Shown here piece after piece: positions 38,584 through 52,500 of a stretch of 64,000 nucleotides of DNA (position 1 is the first letter of the stretch; each line of letters opens with the position of its first letter). The translations under genes and the position numbers were made by a program. This DNA is from Euglena gracilis (Eukaryota; Euglenida; Euglenophyceae; Euglenales). The notes beneath the pieces are model-generated. The model was given only the letters and a program-made list of their open reading frames with translations, did not search any database and was not told the origin of the DNA. The stretch spans positions 12,580,716 to 12,644,715 of the forward strand of contig CP154954.1 in assembly GCA_039621445.1 (NCBI GenBank), written 5' to 3'.

Positions 38584-41500
38584 GCCCTCTGGGTGTGTGT
38601 GCCCCAGGGGAGTGTTGGGCGGATTGAGCTTTTTGTGGTTGAGTCATCTGCTGTACTCATGCCCCCCCCCACAAGCAGTTAAATGGGAATCTTGGAAACT
38701 CTATTGAGTCTTCCATCCTGCCCATCCAAGGGCTGCACAGAATTCCCTGAAAGCCCAAGGCGGGGGGTCTCTTCAAATCGGTTTCGTGGATAGTCAAGGG
38801 CCGGATACCAGGCCAAAATTGTTGGAAAATACCTGACTTTTCTTTAAAAAAGAGTCCAAATTTTGTTATTTTTCATTTTTTTTGGCATTTGTCATCATGC
38901 AGAGAACACAGTCTGCTTAAAAGTGAAGAGGGAGAAGGGCTGGTTGACTGCTTTTTTGTCGATTTCACACCTGGGAAGGAGGGGTTCAATTCTCCCTTTG
39001 GGCACCAGAAAACCTCAAATTGCTTTCGATTTGGTATTTTTATTTTGAAACGTCTGCCAAGCTTTCATATCTGCAAGTAGTAATTTATAATAGTGTTCAA
39101 ATTGGAGGTGGCGGAGACATGTTTAAAATAGCAATCAGTAATCTGACGTATCGTTTCATTAAAAAAAAAATTGGAAAATTGGAAACCAATGGACCCTTAT
39201 TTCCTTGTTTTTGTTGACCAAGCAAACGTCTCCCATAAACCCAAGTTTTTTTTTGGATCTTGTGTTCTTTGTGCGAGTTGATCTTGTGGTTTGCCAGGGT
39301 GTTTTCTCTCGTTGGAACAAAATAAATAATCGTCTTCAGAGTTCCAAATCCAAACCATGAAAATTTCAGGATAACAAACATTCATCTGGACCATCAAGCA
39401 CGTCGAGGGTTTGTTATGGCATCGATGAGGTATTTTATCGGTGGGCTTTCTCAGTATTCGTGTTTGTGTTATTTATTTTGTCTTCAGTTCCCCCGGCGAT
39501 TGCCTTCTGCTCCTGTCGTATACGTGGCTGAGCAGGTGCATCCTGGGTTCAGGGCCTTGTGAATCCCTGAAACTCTGTGGGTGCTGCATGTGGGGAGGTC
39601 GACCATCAAAATAATATTCCCCTTGGGAGTATTATTTGGACGGCAGAGGTTTTTAATTACTCTCTTTTTATTTGCGTAAAGTCCGCCCTGCTGAAGTGGG
39701 GCTGTTTTGTGCCCAGGATGCAGAATATTGTTTGGGGGGGTCATTGTTAGGGGGGATATTATTTGGGAGGTATTGCTCAGTCCACCATCATCAATATTTT
39801 GCAGTCTTTATTTTGCTTCAAACATTCGTATGCGAGTTATGGTTTTTGAATGGCGGTGTGGAGGGGGTCTGTGTCACCGAAAATTCCGTGCGCTGCGCCT
39901 GCCCGAGAGGTCTCCCCCGGCCGTTTCTGGCTTGCCCCTGACCCACCGTGCACGGGCCAACCTTCTCCGCCGTATGTGCATTTTTTCCATCGTGGCACCG
40001 ACTGCCCATTGGATCCTGTGGTGACGGCGGCTGCTTTTAGTCTTGACTCCTTGCCCAGGGACAATGGTGTCGGTGCACCCGCACTCCAAACCTCTGCCAG
40101 GAAACTCAAAGTTGCCCTGGGACAGCAAACTGAATTGACCATATGTCCCAAAGTGACCGCTTTCTGCTTTCCCCCCCCAAACGTAAAGATTTGGACCCGC
40201 ATTTGCCATTGCTGTTAATGGTGCCACACAGTGTGTCGTTGCCCCATGCCTCCTTTGTTTGTTTCTTCTTCTCAATTGTCTATTGGTGTCTCTTATTGAA
40301 TCATTTTTTTCATGATTCAGCATGGTCGTGTGATATTCATGTGGTTCTTAGATCTGGGATGCGGTGATGATATGTGTTTTTGGCAAGCGGTGTTGTTCAC
40401 ATTATTTGACGTGCCTCAATCTCCGGGAAGCCACCTACACTCCTGCATTTTGCCCACGCCCAAAGAATTTTGCTGGCGTACCGCAGCATTCACTTCATTG
40501 TGGCCTCCTCCTGTCTATTTGTTTATTTTCCTTCTGACTGCTGCACTCCCTGACCCTTGTTTAATTGAGCAACTGGCTTTGCATTCCCTGAAGAATTCAT
40601 TTTCAGTCCTCCATATTTTTGCTTCGTGTTTTATTTCTGTAGTTGTCCCCTTAGGTTTAAGCCCCAAATCTTACCCCAAATCCGACGGCTAACTGAAACC
40701 TTAACCACATCTTTGTGACGAATGCAATCCACGGCTCAGGAGGCCGGGGGGCAAAGTGTTGGTTGCGTTGGCCAAAGGAAAATTACAGTTGGGAGCCCTG
40801 GTTAAAAATGTTAGGCGGTCGACGACCCTGCATCGTTTTACAAATGGACCCTACACGGTGGGGACTCCCAAGGTGAGAGGATGCAATTTCTTTCTGCCAT
40901 TTTTTATTTATTCATTCGTTCATTCATTCATTTATTCATTTTTTTCCTTATGACCCAACTAACCATCCTCTCTAATGATTTTGTGTGGTTTCTGCCTTTT
41001 TTTGCCAGCCATCTAACCACACCCAAAGCCAAGCGGTTGCCACTGCTCTCATCCAACCCAGCTCTCTCCTCCTCCCCGGCTTCACCAACAAGACACACCA
41101 AATTTCCCCTGCTTTTCTTTTTCTGACCCAAGCCACCCTTCTCCCCAGGGCTGTGATAGCACACCCCAGTGTTTATATGAGCAGGGTTAACCAGCCCCCG
41201 TCCAACTGGTCCAGGACGAGGTTGGTGTGGTGTGGTCCAGGACGAGGTTGGTGTGGTCCAGGACGAGGTGGTGTGGTCGAGGTTGTGGTGGTGGTCCAGG
41301 TTGGTGTGGTCCAGGACAGGTCCAGTGGCACCGAACCAGAAGACGGGGCGAGGAGGCGATCATTTTTAAACCCAGCCCGAATCCCTGAGCTTTTATGGGT
41401 TGGGGAAATACCGCCCCGTCACCAATGGCACCTTTTCCCGCCCCCCTCCCCCCACCCCAGAGCACACATCAACCGACCTCCCCCTCGGCCCTGCCTAACC

Positions 41501-42399
41501 CCATTGGCCCCAGTGGCCCAGTGGCCCACCCACGACGGTCCTCAAAGGACCGGCCAGGTGGTGTTTTTTTTTTAAATTAAAGGACCTATCCTTGAGCACC
41601 GACATTAAACAGCTAGCCCGGCTCAAACGGGCTCGACATTGAAAGTCGAAAACATCTTTTTTTTAATGATTTTGGTGCAAGGGCGATGGTCCAAAGCTGT
41701 CAGGCGGCTCTTGGGGTTTCACCCGTGTCTCCCGCTTTCGCCGAGAACTTGTCAGTTTTTCACCACTTTTTGCTCTGGATTTCCAGCGTCCCGGGGAGAG
41801 CAAAGGTTTGTTCTTAGACATTTTTTATTCAAGGACCGCCCTGCCGCCGCCGCTGCCACGGGACCCCAGGCGGGCCGATGCCTCGGGCGGCCAACGTTGT
41901 GGCCGCCCCGTCCCCCCACAGGGGCTCTGGGATGGCCGCCAACTTGCCCTCCCCGACCAGCCCTGGGCCATCGGCTCACCCGCTGTGCTCCCAGTTTTGC
42001 TGCACCAGCCTTGCGGAAGGGGTAGCTTTTGGGAATGAATGGCCAGAGGTTGGAACCCACCCACCAACCCACAGGGGGCGGGCAGGGATAGATGGCAAGC
42101 AATTAGGGGGTAGCTGATTTCTTCTCTCTTCAAAGTAAGAGCGAAGCTTCTCACCAGGGAAGAGGAGGGGTAGAAGCACTCTGCCCCTGGATAGGTAATG
42201 AAGACTACGGATTATCACCATGGCTGGGACTCGTTCCCAGAATTTTTTATTTCAGTCGCGAGCGACTGGATCCCGAGTTTCCGAATCACCTCCTTTTGAC
42301 CCCCAACTGCCCACCGGGCCCGAGTTGTTCACCCGCGAAGGGGTCCAGACTGGGCAGGATTCGCCAACCCCAATTTCAACTCTGCCATTTCTCCGGGAG

Positions 42400-42700
42400 T
42401 GGGATTTTCGGTCAAAAAATAGACTTTTCGAAAATATCTCGAGTAAACGTTTGTTTCTATTGTTTCCGGAAGTGTCGGTCAGACCAAATGTTCCCCCGGA
42501 GGCAGTCTATAGCCCCCCAAATCGACTATTGTGAGGTTTTTTTCAGGGCCATTTTTTTTGTAAAAACTCCAAATTTTTCAAAATATCTCGAAAAAAAGTA
42601 GGATTATTATATTATTCCGGAAGTCTGAATTAGACCAAATGTACCCCTAGAGGGCCTCTGTCGTCTGTGGCCCAAACAGTGTTTTTGGGCCGCTTTTTTT
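42400..42700. repeat. Diverged tandem repeat, unit about 170 bp
   Basis: The block TTTCGAAAATATCTCGA, then TCCGGAAGTGTC, AGACCAAATGT and CCCCxGAGG occurs at 42426-42520 and again, diverged, at 42578-42655, with a third partial block of AATTTCAAATCTCGAAAA following. It is non-coding and of unknown origin. Confidence 0.5.
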
Positions 42701-43532
42701 TTTTGTCAAAAGCCAATAATTTCAAATCTCGAAAATGAAGGAAGTGTCCAAACAACTCTTTCCTTTTTCCTCAACTGCCCCACCCATTTTTTTTGGCCAT
42801 TTTGATTTGCCGTTTTCGGGGCCATTCTTTGGGTCAAAAAATCGAAACTTCAAAATCTCTCCAAACTGTTCGGGAATCGAACAAAATCACTCGGCGACGT
42901 AAAAGAAGCCCCTGGAAGCCTCTAGCATAGACTGCCAGGGCCAGTTGTGCGCCTGGGCTGGCCGGGCCGCCAGGCCGTTGGGCCGGGCCGGGCCGGGCCG
43001 CCAGGTCGGCCTGGTAGGCAGATGCTTCAAACATCTGCTGCGCCATGGCATCATCAGATCGGATATCTAAAAGAGCAGTGCTGGCACCACTTGCACCGCT
43101 AGGCACCGCTTTGAAACCTTGCTCCAAAACGGCAGGACCCGGCGAAATGTTGTCATTGCTGAACCCGATGAGTTGGCCGCTTTCCCGGCCATTTTTGAAA
43201 ACATCAGTTCCCATGCCCCCCGTTTTGGGGAACACCTCGCAACCTTGCCGTGCCCTGCTGTGCCACGACCGCTTCACAGTCACGAGAATTGCTGCTGGAA
43301 GGATGCTGCCAGGTTCCCCCCACCGGCTCTTGGCCCGCTTCTCTAAACAAACAAATTTGCCCCCCCCCCCCCAAAAGTTGGCTTTCGGCCTTGACTTTCG
43401 ATCCCAGAGGTGCAACCCCAGGTAACCTGTTTCCAAACACAACGACACAAAACACGAGGGGGCCAGCAGACAAACACAAGAACACAAACACAAATTGACA
43501 ACGAACGCGTGTGACACACACTGTGGCCTTCG

Positions 43533-43541
43533 CCCCATCAG
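43533..43541 (+). promoter_or_regulatory. Possible spliced-leader acceptor of the dehydrogenase gene
   Basis: CCTTCGCCCCATCAG ends at 43541, 32 bases before the ATG at 43574. It is the nearest pyrimidine-rich AG upstream. An AAG at about 43560 is a weaker alternative. Confidence 0.35.
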
Positions 43542-43573
43542 CTTGCGCGTTGCCATCCAAGGTCACCCCCTCA

Positions 43574-46500
43574 ATGGCTCCGTTGGCTCGTGTGGTTGCC
43601 TTGGTCACTGGTGCTGCGCAGGGACTTGCCCAGGCAGCCCTTAACTGACTTGGCCAACAATGGTGACTGCATGCAAAACGTTGTGTGTTTGCGGTCATGC
43701 GTGTTGTCTTTCTGTCCGTGAATGCAAATACGTTTTTGAAAACCATTTTCCCCCTGATGCTCTGTGGTTCGGATGCCAGGGTGTCACACCGAGGGCATCT
43801 TCAGAAGTTCTTATCCCATCCTTCAAGCGGTACAGCCTTTTTCCACCCCACCCCTGGTCATATAGTTTTATTTTATTTTATTTATTCATTTTGGTATGTG
43901 CCAGGGGCGAAATCGGGCGAAATCGTTTTGTTATGTGCCAGGGCCAAGGGCATTTTTTTTTTGGTCAGAAAAGCAGTTTTCTGCATCTTTTCGGCATTTT
44001 AGATGTTCGACCCTTGGTTGGGCCCCGTTTCAGCTCTGGGATCTCCACGGGGGGTCAGCAAACAGAATTTTTTCCAGCCAGGCCATTTTTTCCTGTGAGC
44101 TGGACCCCCCCCCGGGCGGGGTGTCACCAAGCGACACCCTGGTCACAACCCATTCGGTGATACCAACTTTGGGCCATTTCTGTTCACTTTGACGCAATTT
44201 TGACCAGTGTTCCCCCCTTTCAGGCGCTTGGGGTCGTTATTTGCCCGTTCTCGGCAGCCTTTGGCCCCCAACCAGCCCCCCCCCCCCCCCCGTGGCAAGG
44301 GACGGCTGCCCCCCGGCCGGGCCACCGCGCTGCGGTTCGTGGAGCAGGGCGCCCGCGTCGTGCTGGCCGACCTCCCGTCGTCCGGCGCTGCCCGGTTGGC
44401 CCAGGTCCGGGACCCTTCGTGGCGCTTTGGCCAGTGGCACGAGGGATAAACGTTCATCAGGGGTGAGCCTTGGCTTAAGGGTTCGCAGTACCCCCCCCCC
44501 CCTCTGGTGGGGGGGCTGGGCTCCTGGGCTCGGCTGCACCTAGTTCAAATTTGGAATACCAGTGGACCACCTGGCGTGCCGGGGGGGGGGTTGCTAGCAG
44601 CAAGCACCTCCAGTGACAGATCCTGACAAATCCCGACAAATCCCAACAAATCCCAACAAAATACCAAGCAAACATGCAAATAATTTTTGCAAAGAGCATC
44701 ATTGCAAGATGTTTTTTATGCTTTTTTTGAAGCCATACACAGCAAAAAGTGGCCAACGGTCAGCAGAAGTGGAAGGCAGTCCAAGGCAGCAAAACGTGGG
44801 CGAAAGTTTGGCAAAGTGAATAACAACAATCAACAATAGCAAAAAAGTACCCAAGAGTGGCCAAAAGTGGTTTAGTAGTGACAGAAAGAGTCGAAAATGG
44901 ACAAACATGGCAACAATTTTGGGCAACAGTAGCCAAAGCTGACCCAGATGTGGCCATTACTCATGTGGCTGGGACCCCACCACCATTTTTCAAATCCCGA
45001 CAAATCCCGGCAAATTCAGGCAACACCGCCAAAATGCTAAGTGCCTAGAGGTGCACGCTAGCAGTGATAGCTCGTGAAAAACTTTTCTAGTGACCGGCGC
45101 AAAGTGGCGATAATTTTTTTTGGACCTCCAAGAGTCGCCCAAATATATGCATATTCAGACATTTCATTTATTTCGGTTTTTGAGTCCTTGTGGCAGACAC
45201 AAAGAAACATTGTGTATTTTTACAAAAGAAAACCGTCGTCTTCTGGCCTTCCGGCCTTTTATTCATTCCGTGTTTCCGCTCTCACATGCACATTCATTTT
45301 TGTTATCATGGCACTACCCGTGGTGTCCTCTGTTTCCCTGTCCCCACCTCACACCAGGAGCTCGGCCCCAACGCGGCATTTGCTCCCGTGGATGTGACCT
45401 CCGAGGCGGATGTGGAGGCGGCGCTGAAGCAGGCCGCCCCTGGGGCACACCCCCACGATTCCAAATGGCTGTTGTTTCGGATGGGGTGGTGGAGTGGCAA
45501 AGCTCGCCTCCTGCCTGCCTGGCTGTCCTGAGTTAGCCAACCCATAACGACCTCATTGTTTCATTTTGGAAATGAATTTTTTTTGTTTGAACAGTTATCT
45601 TGTGGGCGGGTCCGTTCCTGGAGCAGGCCTTCCCATAGAGTCCTGCTCTGTCCTCTGGGATACATGGTCGACTTCCACTCAGGACTCCCAGCACCCGGAG
45701 GCAGGCTGCCCCCTGACCTTGCCCAGCGCACCTTTCAGTCGGAGGTCAACGTGGCAGTCAACTGTGCGGGCATCCTGGTGGCCTCCAAGACGATGGGCAA
45801 GAAGGGGCCCCACAAACTCAATGATTTCTTGAAGGTCCGCCACGCGCGTGGCTGCTTTGTTACCCACAGTTGCTGGCAACCCATAAAGTTTCCATCAACT
45901 TGTCGTTTTTTTGCCAGATAAAAAAAGAGGAAGGACGTTGCCTAGGCGATATGTCGGTGTCAGGGGTTTTTTTTTTTAGTCTTGGACCCCTCCCCCGGGG
46001 GGGGGGGGGGTGGATCCCTTGTACCCCCTCCCCCCGGTCTGAAATATGAAATAAACCCCGGTGTTTATTTTACCGGTTGTGTTGTTTTGAATTTCCCCCC
46101 ACCTCAACGACTCACTGCACAGGAACGTTGCACGACCATATCACAGGAGCATGGATTATGAATAAAATTTTGAGCAATTGAAAGTATTGTTTTTTTAATG
46201 TTCTCGGTTACAAGAGCAAGTGGTTGGTTGAAGGGGTATATCATTTGCCACGCGTGCCTCATGAGTCACACCTGCCAAACGTGCCACACCTTCCACACCG
46301 TACGTGCCACACGTGGCAACTCTGTCATGCGTGACACATGCACCCCACACATCACATGTTCCACAGGTTGACCTCCCCCCCGTCCCCACTCGCAGGTCCT
46401 CACCGTCAACGTGGCTGGCACATTCAACGTCTGCCGGCTGGCCGCAGCCCGCATGCGGGCCACTGCCCCGGACGCTGCGGGGCAGCGTGGCGTGCTGGTC

Positions 46501-49500
46501 AACACTGCGTCCATTGCCGCCTTCGACGGGCAGAGCGGGCAGGCTGCGTACGCCGCCTCGAAGGGCGCCGTGGCCGCCCTGACGCTGCCCATGGCGCGGG
46601 ACCTGCCAGGGCCTCTGCAGGGTGCTGGGAAGAGAGTTTTTTTTTTTTAAAAATCGTAAACTCTAATTTTTAAGATTTTTAAGGCGTTTGCATATGTATG
46701 TATGTATGAATGTATGTATGTATGTATGTATGTATGTATGTATGTATGTATGTATGTATGTAGGTATGTATGTATGTAGGTATGTATGTATGTATGTATG
46801 TATGTATGTATGTATGTATGTATGTATGTATGTATGTATGTATGTATGTATGTATGTATGTATGTATGTATGTATGTATGTATGTATGTATGTATATGTG
46901 TATATATATGTATGTATATATGTATATATGTATAGATAAGTATATATACATATATTTTACATATATATTTTACGTCGTAAAGTTTATTTTTTTTGTTTTT
47001 AAGGCGTTTATTTTCCAAGGGAAGAAATTATAAGACGTCTCTTTTCGAAGGGAAGTCCAAGGGCCGTCCCTACATCGAACTGGGATCCAAATTAAAAAGC
47101 ATTTGCAACCCCATTTTTTTTTGATGGACCAGGGGCTGGGAGATATTCCGGTCCGGTGTAAACCGGAATAAAAGTGCCAGCCGGTGGTATGAAAATTCTG
47201 CAAGACACAAGGGCAATGAATGTGAAGTTTGATGTGTTTTCATGTTTTCCTCAGTCAATCTCATGTCAGATGGATCGGATGAAGAGGGTGGACCACCAAT
47301 GAAGAAGACAAGATCTTCCAAAGGATGGGTGAATAAGGCGAAATGTAGAAGTGCAATGACAGCTTGATTCAAGGTTTTTCACCGGTTCGTGCCACGAACA
47401 ATCACGAACAATCACGAACCAGCACGAACTTGGGATTTTGGCAAAATCACGAACAATCACGAACAATCACGAATCGAACATCTTTGCAGAAATGTCTTTT
47501 TCTGAGAATGGTGTTGTTCAATCAACCAAAGAGAAAAGATTATGGAAGAGAGGTGGCAAAATGACTCCTCAAAAGGGTGCTGCCCAGGTGTCATACCTAT
47601 CTTGTTTTGATTTCCCCCTTTTTGTCACCTTTTTAAGTTTGGTGGAGTGATGGAAGTGAGAGGTTCACAAATGTGTTGCAGTGTTTGTGATGTTTCAGTG
47701 CACTGGGCCGAGATATTTTGATGCCAAGTTTCAAAATCACAGGCATTTCCAAGAAGTTCAAAGATTTTGCCACGTAAGCCACAGTGATTTCGTTTTGCAA
47801 TGGCGACGTTTCACTCTTGCAAATCTTTGACCTAACCCTTTCCAGCCGCTTTCAACCCGCTGTTTGCTTTGGCGAATTGCATTTGGCACAACGCAACACA
47901 AACCCGCACACCGCGCCTTTTGCTTTCCCCATTGACCTCAATATTTAGATCAGGCAATTGCTTAAGCACTGACCGACCCCCCCCCCGGGGGGTGGGTGAC
48001 TGGTTTTTTCAGAGTGACTGACTGGTTTTGGCCCGGACCCCCCCCCCCCCCCCCGGGGGGGGTCGGCCAGGAGTGGGCAAAAGTGGCACCGAAGGCGCTG
48101 GAAAAAATTTTTGCGCCTAAAATGGCCTAAAGTGACTGGAAAGTGGCCGTTTTTCTGAGTGGCCAACCCCCCCGGGGGGGGGGTAGTGACTGGCTGGTTT
48201 TTTGAAAATGAGTGACTGATTGGTTTTTAAAAAAGTGGAGTGACCCCCCCCCTGGGGGTCGGTAAGCAATTGTATGATTAGATTAAAGATTAGGCACAAG
48301 AAGCCAAAGCACAAGAGGAATCACCTATTTCACCAAGGAAAAAGGAAAACCGGGCGGTTTTTTGGAAGCACGAACAATCACGAACAACCACGAACAATCA
48401 CGAACAATCACGAACCGGATTTCAGGCTTCCTAGCACGAACCGGTGGTAAACCCTGCTTGATTGCACATTCAGGATTATCCCAAGGGAGTGTTTTGTGTT
48501 CGCAAAGGACATACGATGAAACCCAGTTATTTTTTAAAACCACATCAAAGCAATTTAGAATAGTAACCACGTGGCTTCTGCAAAACATAAAAGTGTGAAA
48601 GCAACTCAGTTTGATCGATGACTAACGTCCAGTCGGGCACACGTAGTTTTTTTGGCGTATCAGAAGTGAAGCAAGAGGCAGAAGTGAATGTTTTTCCCTG
48701 AGTGCTTTCCAAAGGGACGTGAACAAGGGCAATATTAATGCTGATTTGACTGCAGCGTTTTTTGTGGCAAGCGATCCCATTGGGCAAAGTGGATCATCCT
48801 CCAATTAGGGGTTCCTTCGTAAGTGCACTGATGTGTACGGATTGTTCAGGGTTTTCTTCAATTTTGGTTAGGATTTTTTTTCCAGGTCTGCATCCAATTT
48901 GCGATTAGACCCAAATTTGACAAAATTGTTGAACAAGCATCTCCGGGCCATCAAGCAAGCTTTTAAGACGGCAGAAACGGTTGTTTGCTGTACGTGATGT
49001 TTGATGGGTGGCTGAACGACATTGGTCATGAAGTGTGCACAATCACAGGAGAAGTATGGTACGTGGTGGAGAGGGGCCAGCCGTGGTGTTGAGCACAAGG
49101 AACTCAATTCAACTTAGGCATCCGGTCTGACTTTTTTTTTGAAAAACGCTAAATTAATTGTTGACAACACCATCTTCAATAAGTTGCGCGGAGAGAGTTC
49201 TTTCGAAGGCTGCCGTATTGGATACAGGGTATTTCTGAAGCCGGAGGGGACACTATCCCCCGGGGGGAGGGTCCAGCCAGACAGCAGAGCTGGGAGCCCG
49301 CCCCCCCGGGGTGAAATAAAGTTGGGTCCAGAGGCTGGGCCAGCCGGCCGAAGGCCGGGCCAGTCGGCTGTAGGCTGACCTGGCCAGCCAACTGGGCTGC
49401 CCTGCATTTTTCCCCTCATCACAGCTTCCTCCATCACAGCCCCCCAGCCTTGGTCTAGCTCCATCCATCAGAATGTCGATAAGGCAAAAATGTTTCAGAA

Positions 49501-52500
49501 AATTTCGTTTTTCATCGACCCAGCCCAGCCCAGCCCCCTCCAGCCCCGGACCCCCCCTCCCCCCCCCCTATCCTCCCCGCGGGGGTCCAGCCAGTAGCTC
49601 GTTTCCAGCCAGCAGCCTTTTTTTCCATCCGGAGGCTGGACGTGGGGAGAGTCCTTAAGAAATCCCCTGATTGGAACCGTGTGACATCAAGGCCATTATT
49701 GCGGAAGGCCAGCATCATGCTGTATTGTAATGGGGACGTTGAATCTCGCTTCGCTGCCAAGTGACCCCATTACACTGCACAACGAGTGCAGTATTTATAA
49801 GGTTTCGTTCAGTTGCCCGCATGTTGGAACAAGCAACAAGCACTCGGCAGGACAATTTTTGAGTAGAAAAAGGAAATGGTGCCAGGGACCTGCCTCAAGA
49901 GAAAACCCTGTGCACCAATTTTTATCAGCTGGTTTTTCCTGAAAAGGCGGGGATCTGCTGTGATGTGCAGACCAAAATGGCCACTTGGTGGGGCTGAACA
50001 ACCAAGGAATGCGTACCTTTTCCCGAAGCCCGGGTGAGCTCGAATTGTATTTCAAAAAATCTTAGGTCCATTTAGGCAGAGATTGACTAGAATAAACCGG
50101 AACAAATTCCGGAATAAACCGGAATAACCCGGAATAAAGCTGAATATAACCCCGGAATAAAAATTTTGGCCGACCGGAATATCTCCCTGCCCCTGGATAG
50201 ACAACTTCCACCGATGCCAGAGATCATTTTTTTCCCCCGGAGTTGGCTTGCTTTTTGCCGAGATTTTGCGATTTCATTTTCAGGTGTTTAATTTTTTAAG
50301 CATTTTGACCAAACATTTTTAAACCGGTTTTAAAGGTTTTTTTTAAGTTTTTTAAGGCACCTTAAAAAGTAACCTCTGGCTGGGTACTCTGTTGCAGAAT
50401 TTGCCCCCCGCCAAAACACGATCTCCAAAAACGGTCATATTTGTTCGCATGTTTTGCATATTCATTTTTGCATTTTGAACACATGCTCGTTTCGTGAGAG
50501 GTGTATATGCTTCAAGTGGTGGTGCTTCTTCAAAAATAAACAAACTTAATTAAAATTAAATTGAATATTAATAATAAATTTTTAAAATGAAATTAAAAGT
50601 TGATATTTGAAGATTCACTCGGATATTTTTTTTTTGATTTCCCAGCTTTCTGCGTTTTGTCATGGACACAAAGTACAGTGCAAGCATTTGCCTTATGGTT
50701 TGTGCCCCAGGGATGCAGACTCACAAAGGACTGAAAGAAAGAGTGGCGTGCTTATTTCTGGACAAAGAACCACCAGCAGCCACCAGCAGCTGTCCTTCTT
50801 CGAGTGAATTTGGCATCCGAGTGGTCACGGTGTGTGCACTCTGTGGTGTCCATCTGTGGATGTGGCATTTCGGTTGGGTTGGCACGTGTTGTGCCAATCG
50901 CACGTGCACAACAAAAGGATCCTGGTCCCAAATTTTCACCTGGGACCTGGGATGAGGTTTCATTTCATCACACAGTGGATATTCAAGGGCTGTTAAGGAA
51001 AGCTTGGTCCCAGATTGCTGGCATTTTGTGGCCTGCTGATTATGCCAACCACTCCACCCAAATTTGCCTTCTTGGCTTTCGTTTGGGCAGATTTCTTTCA
51101 TCTTTCAGGCCATTGTTTTTTCTGAGGTGCAATGGTCTTGTCCAGCCAGGAGCCAGGGGTCCGACCATCTGGGGACACCACCTGGGGAATCCCCTGGTGG
51201 CTAAGGGTCCTCGTCAAATGTGCCAAACCTTCAGCATTTCAGCCAAAGGCAGCTCCTGAGGCGCAGAGGTCACATCCCTCCCAGGGTTTTTTTATAAGAC
51301 CGTGGGGGGGGGTCAGCACTCACCCACCCACCCCCTAGGGTGGGCCCCCAAAATAGCGCCCTTTCCAAAATTTTCGGCGCCTTGGGCGCCGAAAAAGATA
51401 CCCACCAGCCCCATTCCCCACCCCCCCAGCCCCCAGGGGGGGGGAGGGGAGTCCAAGGCCCAGGTCCAAGACCCGTCCACCTTACCCCCCCCTCCCCCCC
51501 GGGGAGGGGGTCCAAGACTAAAAAAAAAACCCCTGATCCCTCCCCATCAAACCAGGAAATAAAAAGTGAAAATTTTTCATTTGCATATTTTTGTGACCGG
51601 ATTTTGAAGGGGGCGACCCTCCCCACTAAGGTCTACGCTTCTGCTGGTTGTGGTCGCTTCCTCCCCCCAGGAAAGTGATCATTGGATTTGGGGGAGCAAC
51701 CCCATAGGGCAGTCCAAGCCTTTTCAGGTCATGGTCTGGTGTGCCATGGTCTGGCTTTTGCGCTGCACGGGGAGGGCATTTGCAATGGGCGTCCCGAGTG
51801 TAGCCACCTTTGAAAACGTGGGCCCCAAGCTCAAATCTTGCAAGAGGTGTGGCAGCAATTGGAAAACCCGCGTCGGGACTTATTCAAAATGCCCTGTAAT
51901 TTTCGAATCACCCAAGAAACTTCTCCCCACCCACTCTCCGATTTTGCCATGTTGATGGAATTCCGGAGTAGCCTTGATGAGGCGACGTAACCCCTACCAA
52001 AAACATGTGAAATTTGCTCCTTCGCCCTAAAAGTGAAATGTTCGGACTCCCAAGGGTGGGCGTATCTGTGATTAAAAAGAAAAGCGACTACTGGATCCCG
52101 CCAAGAAGTTGATTTTTCCGACCGAATATAAAAAATATAAAACGCCCCTGGGGGTCTTGAAATTTCCCTCCAAATATAAAACCGGGGGGTTTATATCTGG
52201 GGGGGGGGTCCCAAATCTTCCAAGAATCACAATTCGAGGAGAGATTATGTCATATAACTTCCTTCCCACGCTTCGCGCCGCAGGGGGGGTTTATATTTGG
52301 GGGGGGATTTCAAGGTCCTCAGAGGGTTTTTTTATTTGGGGGGTTGTTACATTTGGGGGGTTTATTTAAAGTTGCGAAGCCGAATGAGTAGGGATCACAA
52401 TATGACCTACAAAAATTTTGGGATGAATTTCGTCGCCCCCCCTCCCTCCAGATCGCCCCCGGCATGTTTGAGACGCAGATGATGACGGAGACCGTGCCCG

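Larger units (their letters stand above)
38584..43573. other. Region between the Rab and dehydrogenase genes
   Basis: No gene could be assigned. A GC-rich part at about 41785-42040 is open on both strands (one + frame reads GLWDGRQLALPDQPWAIG) and might be an exon of something unknown. At 41215-41310 GGTCCAGGACGAGGTTGGTGT is a short tandem repeat. A 240-codon minus-strand frame at 42834-43556 has no motif or splice support. AATAATA...TATTATT foldbacks with C/G runs occur at 39615-39770. Confidence 0.35.
46604..50797 (+). other. 4.2-kb nonconventional intron 5 full of nested elements
   Basis: It begins TGCCAG and ends CTGTCCTT. The phase is consistent: exon 5 ends with one base and exon 6 starts with CT, giving [14 protein letters not shown], where family members have ARDLxxxGIRVxT. 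The intron contains a TATG microsatellite, a 1.1-kb TIR element with a nested MITE, a transposase remnant and a family-3 MITE. Confidence 0.75.

Noticed and set aside
42834-43556. A 240-codon minus-strand open frame next to the dehydrogenase start
   Set aside because: It shows no motif, and part of it is a GGCCGGGCCG tandem repeat. Length alone is weak evidence in GC-rich DNA.
46679-47018. Tyr-Ile-His-Thr frames on the minus strand
   Set aside because: They arise from the (TATG)n microsatellite inside dehydrogenase intron 5.
47393-48420. CACGAACAAT arrays considered as a CRISPR array
   Set aside because: The units are 10-11 bases with no regular spacers, occur just inside transposon ends, and the genome is eukaryotic.
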